Assembly (NCBI GenBank): GCA_002456975.1
Contig: NTKA01000006.1
Location: forward strand, 1-62,248
Source of the DNA: Halieaceae bacterium MED-G27
GTDB lineage: Bacteria; Pseudomonadota; Gammaproteobacteria; Pseudomonadales; Halieaceae
Direction of reading: 5' to 3'
Length of the DNA stretch: 62,248 nt
Part shown: piece by piece, positions 55,885 through 62,248 of the stretch
How positions within the stretch are numbered: position 1 is the stretch's first letter
Layout of the letters: every line of letters starts with the position of its first letter
Translations under genes and position numbers: made by a program
Notes under the pieces: generated by a model
The model's database searches: none
What the model saw: the letters and a program-made list of their open reading frames with translations, nothing else
What the model was told of the DNA's origin: nothing

Positions 55885-56832
55885 CTACAGATATCCATTA
55901 TGTTTTAAAAAGGTTTCGGCCCCGAACAAAGTTATCGCGCGTTCGTAAAATGCTTTTTGCTCCTGCTCTGACATAGTAAGGGGCTCCTTAGTCTTCCGGG
56001 ACTGAGCTGACGATCTGGATCGGATACTCGACCTTGCTGCCAGTTTAGCCGACCAGTTCGGATCCATGGCGGACAAAAACTCTAGCCCGGCGAAGTCGCC
56101 GTTCGCTAAGTCCTCGTATCGAATAATTGAAACGGCAGAGTCGTCTTTCTCGATTAAGGGAAACCATCGGATAAATAACGTGAGCATACGTCGCTGAAAT
56201 TCATTCCCAGATGCCAGAACGGTTTCACATAGTTCTAATGCCTCGCCGGGCAATCGTTTCCTGACCTCTGAGTGCGCCACACAATACGCCAGCTTTTCCT
56301 GTGTTCGAAAAAAGTTCATTTGTGACTTAATCGTATTCAGGGGGTGGCGAAGCAGGTAAAGATTTCTAGCTCCGTATCGGTTTGCATACCATGCGGAAAC
56401 CCAGGGCGTATTCGCCCACTTCGAAACAACTGAAACCGTACTTGCGCCCATTCCCGCTGAATCAAAATTGACACTGCCCCCACGCCGCAATGCAAATACG
56501 TCATCTAGATAATCAGCAGCCTCTTCCATTTCTGAGGCCGTGAAATATAAAGGCCGGAGCTCAAAACCATAGAGCTTTGCGTAGGCAAATCCGTTCCGCT
56601 CGATTAATGGGTCTTGGACAACAACGGTATTGCTCAGACCAGCTAGCATCTCAATTAGCCAAGTAGAACCAGATCTGGGCTCGAAGGTGATAACCACAGG
56701 CTGTAGCAACTCCGTAGCAGCCAAAAAACGAAGAAAACGTATTTCTTTAAGCGCTATCCGAGCCGTATTTTTGAGATACCAGTCAAACCCAGCGTTACCA
56801 AATGCAGATGTTTTGCTCTTTCTCCTGGACAT
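55885..56832 (-). CDS. Sulfotransferase family protein
   Basis: 315 residues. The PAPS loop is VITFEPRSGSTWLIEML near residue 47 and the 3'-phosphate motif is LYLLRHPLNTIKSQM near 168. The sequence is otherwise quite divergent from its neighbours. ATG at 56832. It follows the fourth gene of the block by a gap of 106 bases in which I see no gene. Confidence 0.82.
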   Translation of the reverse strand: MSRRKSKTSAFGNAGFDWYLKNTARIALKEIRFLRFLAATELLQPVVITFEPRSGSTWLIEMLAGLSNTVVVQDPLIERNGFAYAKLYGFELRPLYFTASEMEEAADYLDDVFALRRGGSVNFDSAGMGASTVSVVSKWANTPWVSAWYANRYGARNLYLLRHPLNTIKSQMNFFRTQEKLAYCVAHSEVRKRLPGEALELCETVLASGNEFQRRMLTLFIRWFPLIEKDDSAVSIIRYEDLANGDFAGLEFLSAMDPNWSAKLAARSSIRSRSSAQSRKTKEPLTMSEQEQKAFYERAITLFGAETFLKHNGYL

Positions 56833-56938
56833 AGGCTTTAGACCGCGTTTCGAGACCTGATATAGCGCATGCCAGATCGAAACGAGCCCCAGATGGAGGT
56901 GACTTCGAGACCAGAAATCATGAGAATCCTGGGAAGAT

Positions 56939-57652
56939 TCATCGAATCAATTCGTCCATTGACGACGCCTTTGGGTAATTCCCCCCAACAAACCATCGTT
57001 GGTATTTCCCATTTACAATGCGGAGAGAGGCCTCCGTAAAATAATCGCTGATTTTCAATCTGCTGGACTTGCGAGAGCGTTGCTTGAGAGATGGCATCTC
57101 GCCAGCATCGATTCGATTTTTCAGGCTGCAAAGATCCAGCCGATCTGCCAAATCTCTCAAATCGGTGACTAATTCTTCAAACCTGATTACTGCATCCACC
57201 CGATTACTGCCCTGCACATCGAAATATATATTTTGATTTGAATTTTTTTTCACGCTTTTCAAAAATAGTTGCTTCAATCGATCAGGGTTGCGCTGATGAA
57301 CTTCCAAAGCCTGCTCGACCGACAAATACTTTTGATGAAAAAACGAGACTGCCGCGTCATAAGGATCCCTAACCGAGGCTACAACCAGACAACGCTCAAA
57401 CTGATCTTTACCAAGCCGGTTATAAATCGCCTGCAACGGCATATGATTATAAAAACGGCACCACGGGGGCCGCCACTTACCCCGAAAACCTACTATGCCC
57501 GAGGGCGTGATGATCTCTCGAGTCGAATGTGCAGAGTGCTGCAGTTCCGATTTATCCACGCAAAAATCCTGCAGCAGAACCTCAATGGTGGTCCCTGCAG
57601 TTTTTTTTGTTTTAACAAATATGAATCGATGCTCTTTTGACCACAGCATCAT
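56939..57652 (-). CDS. Sulfotransferase (Sulfotransfer_2-like)
   Basis: 237 residues from the ATG at 57652, chosen because AAAGGG lies 5-6 bases upstream; the TTG at 57709 is less likely. The PAPS loop is FIFVKTKKTAGTTIEVLL and the 3'-phosphate motif is VVASVRDPYDAAVSFFHQKY. This KT-x-GTT pattern is the one found in carbohydrate 2-O-sulfotransferase-like proteins. It is the first of the four after the flippase gene. Confidence 0.85.
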   Translation of the reverse strand: MMLWSKEHRFIFVKTKKTAGTTIEVLLQDFCVDKSELQHSAHSTREIITPSGIVGFRGKWRPPWCRFYNHMPLQAIYNRLGKDQFERCLVVASVRDPYDAAVSFFHQKYLSVEQALEVHQRNPDRLKQLFLKSVKKNSNQNIYFDVQGSNRVDAVIRFEELVTDLRDLADRLDLCSLKNRIDAGEMPSLKQRSRKSSRLKISDYFTEASLRIVNGKYQRWFVGGNYPKASSMDELIR

Positions 57653-57751
57653 TGCTGCCCTTTCACAAGCGAATATGGGGTAACCCAGGGTTTGATTTGC
57701 GAACCACAACGTCAGACAACCAGGGCCGCGCCCAGTCTACTAAAAATCGAC

Positions 57752-59068
57752 TCAACGAGACAGGCGCAAAAGCGCGGTGATGGTCGTGTTGATTCCGACA
57801 CGCCGCCAAGCCAAGTATGCTGCCAGTGAGGCCGTCGCGGCGAGCTCGAACGCCACCGATACTGCGGCACCCCTTGCGCCAAACAAAGCAGTCATCGGAA
57901 TTAAAAGCGCTAGCGCTAGTCCACTGGTAACCAGTGATAGTCGCAAGAACAGTTCTTCCTGATTCATCATTTGAAGCACCGCACTCGCAGGCCCAACCAA
58001 GACCTTCAACAAATAACCCGTTGCGAGAATCAACAAAAGCTCATTTCCTAAAGAAAAGTCAGGTGAAAAAAATCCCAAAATATCTGAACCAGCGAACCAA
58101 AATATAGCGATCAAAGCGATAGCAATAAAGCTCGAAAATGTTGTAATCACTGAACATATAACCGAAGCCTCGGCCGTGTTCTTCCGCTCGAAAGCTCTAG
58201 ATAAAAGCGGCCTGCATAAAATATTAGCGCCCACGGTCACAAGATTTACCGCGATCGCTAGTCGAAATGCTGCAAAATACTGGGCAGCACTCTCCACTGA
58301 TAAGTAAATGCCAACCAACACCACCGCTAAGTTGGCTGTTGCCGCTCTGACTAGGCTTGTCGACCAGAAAGCTCGCGCAGCCCTATTCCATGTTGGCGTC
58401 ACTCCCTTTATCGAAGCACCGACCCCCAGTCGCGCGCCCTTTAGACTTGGCTCCAACGCCCATTGCGAGAGACCTCCTAACGCCAAGACCACCGCCATGA
58501 ATAGGATCAGCTCTGTAGCGGTAGAGATCGATAACACCTGTATTATTGCAGCGCCGAAAATGGCCAACGAGGCCAGATGCCACAAAACGTCGCGCAACAG
58601 CAATGCGGCGAGTATTCGACCAAAGCCTCTCAACACATGCGCTTGAAACTCGACTAGGGCGAGCACTATTGCCAACCCGACAGTAGCAATAGCAAGGTTT
58701 GGCGATAAGTGCCCAAGATCGAATCGTGACAGCAGCAAATAAAGCAGGCCTAGCGAGACCACGCCCCCAAACACAAGAGTGTATCCTCGGCCAATGAGTT
58801 GAGCCGCTAACTCTCCGTCTCCCCGCTCTTGATAGACGGGAACAAATTTTAGCATTAAGAGTCGTTGACCGAGGCTTCCTCCCAACACGAGTAATGTAGC
58901 GGTGCTAAACGCAATACCAAAGAAGCCAAACTGGGTCGAGTCCAACACGCGAGCCGCCAACAAAAAGGTCACAAAAGACAGCCCAGCCGCCGCCGCCTTC
59001 AGGCCGAGCGCGACAATACTGCCGCTGATTACTGTCTGGACGATGCCGAGTTGTGGTGCGTCGGTCAT
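57752..59068 (-). CDS. Polysaccharide flippase, Wzx/MATE-like
   Basis: 438-residue membrane protein with about twelve to fourteen hydrophobic segments and the general layout of the polysaccharide transport family (MVF/Wzx): an N-terminal GSIVALGLKAAAAGLSFVTFLLAARV and repeated Gly/Ala-rich helices. It would flip lipid-linked repeat units across the inner membrane. It is upstream of the sulfotransferases and downstream of the gmd/rmlB chimera on the same strand. Confidence 0.86.
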   Translation of the reverse strand: MTDAPQLGIVQTVISGSIVALGLKAAAAGLSFVTFLLAARVLDSTQFGFFGIAFSTATLLVLGGSLGQRLLMLKFVPVYQERGDGELAAQLIGRGYTLVFGGVVSLGLLYLLLSRFDLGHLSPNLAIATVGLAIVLALVEFQAHVLRGFGRILAALLLRDVLWHLASLAIFGAAIIQVLSISTATELILFMAVVLALGGLSQWALEPSLKGARLGVGASIKGVTPTWNRAARAFWSTSLVRAATANLAVVLVGIYLSVESAAQYFAAFRLAIAVNLVTVGANILCRPLLSRAFERKNTAEASVICSVITTFSSFIAIALIAIFWFAGSDILGFFSPDFSLGNELLLILATGYLLKVLVGPASAVLQMMNQEELFLRLSLVTSGLALALLIPMTALFGARGAAVSVAFELAATASLAAYLAWRRVGINTTITALLRLSR

Positions 59069-59382
59069 TGACTTATAACCTTAGTAGAGCGCTTATTTTG
59101 TGGGCGAGACTTTTCAAAGCTAATTACATCTCACGATGTCTGTTAACAAACCCCACCAAGCTGTTAATGGACCTCGCCCGTATTGTCACGGTCGGCTCAT
59201 TTGCCAAATAAGTTTGACAACTTCTGAGCCCTAAGAATTGCATTCTCGGATATCGTAACCAGGTATAGCTTTGTTGTAAGGGTCGCAGCGGCACACTAAG
59301 TCTACTCGATGAACTAGCCACTCGAATTCGACGAAGCACGTTTCCTAACTGGCGAGAGGAATGCCTTAGCAGAAGCTGCGAT
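59069..59382. other. 314-base gap between the chimera and the flippase gene
   Basis: No gene seen. An 88-codon open frame (59124-59390, minus) overlaps the rmlB end and lacks a ribosome binding site and any family resemblance. The gap may hold the promoter for the flippase-sulfotransferase operon. Confidence 0.35.
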
Positions 59383-60494
59383 TTATTCACGGTTAACCAT
59401 GCTTTTTATTGAGCGTAGAACCTTGTCCTGCCACCAATCTCGGTTCGATATGTACCACTCCACCGTTTTACGTAGACCGGACTCAAACGTTTCTTCAGGC
59501 ACCCAGCCGAGGTCTTTCTCGATCTTTGAGGCGTCAATAGCGTAACGCACATCGTGGCCCGGACGATCATCAACGAATTTGATGAGGTCGCGATAGCTTT
59601 GCGGTTTGCCCTCATTCATTGGCACCAAGTCATCTAATACATCACAAATTGCGTGTACAACATCGATGTTTCGCTTTTCATTGCGCCCACCAATGTTGTA
59701 CGTCTCACTCAATCTACCCGTGATCGCTGCAGCTACCAATGCACGCACATGATCCTCTACAAAGAGCCAGTCCCTAATCTGATCACCCCGACCATAAACT
59801 GGGATTTGCTTTCCCTCTAGTGCATTAATAATCGTCAATGGGATGAGTTTTTCGGGATGATGATAAGGGCCGTAGTTATTTGAACAATTAGTTATCACCA
59901 GTGGCAGCCCGAAAGTGCGACCCGACGCGGTGACTCGTGGTTAAACAATATGCCATTGCATGCATACATGCCGTAAGCCTCGCGATAATTAACAGCGATC
60001 CAATAGGCATAAAGCTTAGCAACGCCGTAAGGAGAGCGAGGATGAAACGGTGTGGTTTCCTTCTGCGGGGTTTCCTGTACCAATCCATAGAGCTCTGATG
60101 TCGATGCCTGGTAAAACTTAGTTTTCTGCTCAAGACCGAGAAAACGAATCGCTTCCAGTAGCCGCAGCGTCCCGATCGCATCAACATCAGCCGTGTATTC
60201 AGGCGCTTCAAAACTCACCGCCACATGACTTTGTGCGCCGAGGTTGTAAACCTCGTCGGGCTCAATCTCTGACAGCAAACGAGTTAGATTTGATGTGTAA
60301 CTGAGATCACCGTAGTGAAGCTTAAACTGCGCGTTATCAACGTTAGTATCTTCGTAAATATGGTCTACACGCGCTGTATTAAACAGTGAAGAACGGCGCT
60401 TAATGCCGTGTACCTCATAACCTTTATCGAGCAGAAACTCAGCAAGATACGACCCGTCCTGCCCAGTTATCCCCGTAATTAATGCTTTCTTCAT
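59383..60494 (-). pseudogene. Broken gmd'-'rmlB chimera
   Basis: Two sugar-nucleotide dehydratase halves joined out of frame. From the ATG at 60494, residues 1 to about 191 are GDP-mannose 4,6-dehydratase (Gmd): [37 protein letters not shown] with the YxxxK pair, ending [11 protein letters not shown]. The frame then runs eight residues (VALSGCHW) to TGA at 59895. From about 59919 downward, in another frame, the sequence is dTDP-glucose 4,6-dehydratase (RmlB): [20 protein letters not shown], then [16 protein letters not shown], to a normal RmlB end. The join lies in CGTCGGGTCGC, with GGG shared by both parents. GTG at 59898 overlaps the TGA and could restart translation, but neither half is a complete enzyme. 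Confidence 0.85.
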
Positions 60495-60706
60495 GCAGCC
60501 CCCTGTCGCAAGCCCATTAATCTTACCACTAACAGGTCTCAACTCGTGTTTGGAGTCAGGCGCAGCTCAACTCAACTCTTCTAGAATGAGACACAACCTA
60601 CCAGGGTCCACCCAAATCAAGGAGCGTTGTTTGGCGGTACGCGCGACCCCACTCAGATTTTTTAAGCGCCAGTAGACTTCACATAACGAAGTACTCCGTT
60701 TAACGC

Positions 60707-61354
60707 TCAATCCGCGTTAAGCCGAACATCGAACGCCACGATGTTGTTAGGGGTTAACAGCCCTAGCTCGAGACACACCGTATAGAAGCTCGTGACAGAA
60801 AAGTCTCCAATTTCTTCGCTGGTATGCACAAGCGTTAGCTCATTACACAGTTGCCCAAGTGCCGCTTTGGAGACCTCCTGCAATAGTGCAAAAGAACGGT
60901 AGTAATCCGCCAGAGGTGGCTTATCCAGGTGCTCGCGGCTTTTGTTCTTCTCAGCAAGCAATGTGTCTACTGCCGTCTCGATCAGCAACACTGTGCCCGG
61001 ATGATCCTCCTCTAAGCGCTCAACGAGTTGAGAGTAACGCGCCTCCATGACTACATTGTCGCGATCTGCATTGGGTGCGTGGTAGCTCGCTATGTCTTCA
61101 TCTAAGACGATCAACCCGCGCTCTAGACCGAGTTCGGTCGCAACCAGGGGGGTGATAGCTGAAATACCCCGTGGCTCAAGGGGATCGCCCTGAACGATAA
61201 GTAATGGCGGCTTCGATGGCGGGTGCAGTCGCCAGTGTGATTGAACTGACTCCACAACGTCCTGAGCTACGCGCTTGGGATCACGCGTATCGTAGCCACC
61301 CATACCCTCGACAAACAGTGGATGATGATGCTCGAATCGTTTCATGGGTGTCAT
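60707..61354 (-). CDS. Uncharacterised protein between the glycan locus and the rRNA operon
   Basis: 215 residues, cytosolic, no signal or membrane segment. It starts MTPMKRFEHHHPLFVEGMGG (an ATG three codons later is possible) and shows an alternating strand/helix pattern (PPLLIVQGDP, RGLIVLDEDIA, GTVLLIETAVD) that suggests an alpha/beta fold, but no family motif is recognised. No ribosome binding site is convincing. It is isolated from neighbours by 150 to 350 bases on either side. Confidence 0.6.
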   Translation of the reverse strand: MTPMKRFEHHHPLFVEGMGGYDTRDPKRVAQDVVESVQSHWRLHPPSKPPLLIVQGDPLEPRGISAITPLVATELGLERGLIVLDEDIASYHAPNADRDNVVMEARYSQLVERLEEDHPGTVLLIETAVDTLLAEKNKSREHLDKPPLADYYRSFALLQEVSKAALGQLCNELTLVHTSEEIGDFSVTSFYTVCLELGLLTPNNIVAFDVRLNAD

Positions 61355-61660
61355 GGTGACATGTTGCGGGCTAAATCGGCGCGATCATTATTGAAAGGAT
61401 AGGCGATAACGTTGATGTAGCATTCCTGCGGTAAAGGCCGCTGTTGACCATAACATATCGCCATAGAGGGAAAGCCCGGCGATGACCTTCAGTGTGTTGA
61501 AAGCGTTGCTTTCAATCACTTCGTGACGCCTACGGCGCACCGGCTGCCGCACCTTCGGTGCAGGCGCTGTGGTCTCAGCCAAGGAGCGTAAGCGACTGCT
61601 TTAGGGTGCACATACTCCGCTTCGCTCCGTCATAGGGGAAGAGATATGGCAACGCATCCC
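61355..61660. other. About 300 bases downstream of the rRNA operon
   Basis: No gene I can support. It holds a perfect hairpin TTGAAAGC/GCTTTCAA with a GTT loop at 61497-61515, and a second small hairpin GCACC/GGTGC near 61551-61563. A 64-codon open frame (61388-61582, minus) starts at TTG without a ribosome binding site and is rejected. Confidence 0.4.
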
Positions 61661-61695
61661 AAATAAAAAAGGGCCACCCGCTGGGTGACCCTTTT
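61661..61695 (-). terminator. rRNA operon terminator
   Basis: Arms GGGCCACCC (61671-61679) and GGGTGACCC (61683-61691), loop GCT, with T-rich sequence on the minus strand (61670-61661). The one mismatch is C with A on the plus strand but G with U in the minus-strand RNA, which supports minus-strand action. It follows the 5S gene by 10 bases. Confidence 0.85.
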
Positions 61696-61705
61696 CTATT
61701 TAGAA

Positions 61706-61822
61706 GCCTGGCGATGACCTACTCTCACATGGGGAAGCCCCACACTACCATCGGCGATGCATCGTTTCACTTCTGAGTTCGGGATGGAGTCAGGTGGTTC
61801 CAATGCTCTGTTGTCGCCAGGC
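61706..61822 (-). rRNA. rrf: 5S ribosomal RNA
   Basis: Minus strand, 117 bases. The ends pair as GCCTGGCGA with TCGCCAGGC, and the internal sequence (GAACCACCTGACTCCATCCC, CCGAACTCAGAAGTGAAACG, CCATGTGAGAGTAGG) is conserved 5S sequence. It is the last gene of the operon, downstream of 23S. Confidence 0.95.
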
Positions 61823-62004
61823 AAACCGGCATAGATGACAGATGAACTGCAAGCAGCACAAAGGCCATCTAAATAGGGTAGGTAAATCAAACTGAATCTT
61901 TTTGCAGGTGATATGGCCTGCTACACACAATGACTTGCCACAACATCCAGTGCCTTCTTTATCGGCTTTCGCTTGCGCTACTCACACAACAAATAACTTT
62001 GGAT

Positions 62005-62248
<244 letters not shown>

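Noticed and set aside
59124-59390. 88-codon minus-strand frame between the chimera and the flippase gene
   Set aside because: It overlaps the end of rmlB, lacks a ribosome binding site, and its Arg/Ser/Leu-rich composition is that of non-coding sequence.
59895-60494. Functional gmd on its own
   Set aside because: The reading frame ends after about 199 of some 370 residues, without the substrate-binding half.
61388-61582. 64-codon frame next to the rRNA terminator
   Set aside because: It starts at TTG without a ribosome binding site and its middle is a perfect hairpin. I cannot support it as a gene.

Overview
The window looks like chromosomal DNA of a marine-type gammaproteobacterium. The evidence is gene order: map-glnD-dapC-dapD-dapE, dapA-bamC, sppA, hda-perM-purMN, dcd-mrp-metG, a full rsxABCDGE operon and holD-rimI. 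This arrangement is Pseudomonas/Cellvibrionales-like. Fatty acyl-CoA dehydrogenases, a carotenoid oxygenase and a sulfotransferase-rich glycan cluster would suit the Halieaceae (OM60/NOR5) or relatives, but that placement is inference. I see no phage, IS element, CRISPR array or tRNA.

Layout. 1-8068: map (divergent from a presumed rpsB outside the window), glnD, and a lysine/diaminopimelate operon (dapC, dapD, dapE) with nth and an Spx/YffB-like gene inserted. 8081-10444 (minus): an unknown protein, rsmJ, and a divergent class III nucleotide-cyclase-like protein. 10541-11910: an LRR lipoprotein and an LpxL-type acyltransferase. 11921-14579 (minus): dapA, bamC and a YycJ-type MBL hydrolase. 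14627-19263: a DUF3806 protein, NUDIX, sppA, DUF2069, wrbA and a TlpA-like lipoprotein. 19410-21502: a PTPS-family enzyme with Glu in place of the catalytic Cys, an SDR and a YhhQ transporter. 21505-30283: hda, a PerM permease, DUF2066, purM, purN, DUF3108, dcd, mrp and metG. 30377-35459: rsxABCDGE. 35456-37042 (minus): a divergent holD-like gene, rimI and an unknown. 37288-49958: accessory metabolism (acyltransferase, MFS, ACR3 arsenite permease, Tat-exported class V aminotransferase, two acyl-CoA dehydrogenases, serine hydrolase, VanZ, carotenoid oxygenase) and two small exported unknowns. 50293-60494: a surface polysaccharide locus. 60707-62248: an unknown gene, then the end of an rRNA operon (5S, and 23S running off the window) on the minus strand.

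The polysaccharide locus is the most unusual part. Two GT4 glycosyltransferases and a Wzy-like polymerase/ligase on the plus strand face a minus-strand block of a Wzx-like flippase and four mutually dissimilar sulfotransferases, which points to a multiply sulfated surface glycan. At its promoter-proximal end lies a broken chimera. The first half of GDP-mannose 4,6-dehydratase (gmd) is joined out of frame, at a GGG microhomology, to the last half of dTDP-glucose 4,6-dehydratase (rmlB). It is either a real deletion scar or an assembly join.

Other points worth checking are a four-copy QIIG motif in an acidic exported protein, an Nth with non-canonical iron-sulfur Cys spacing, a terminator sitting directly on the ribosome binding site of the Tat-exported aminotransferase, and a terminator for one gene embedded in the 3' end of the convergent gene.
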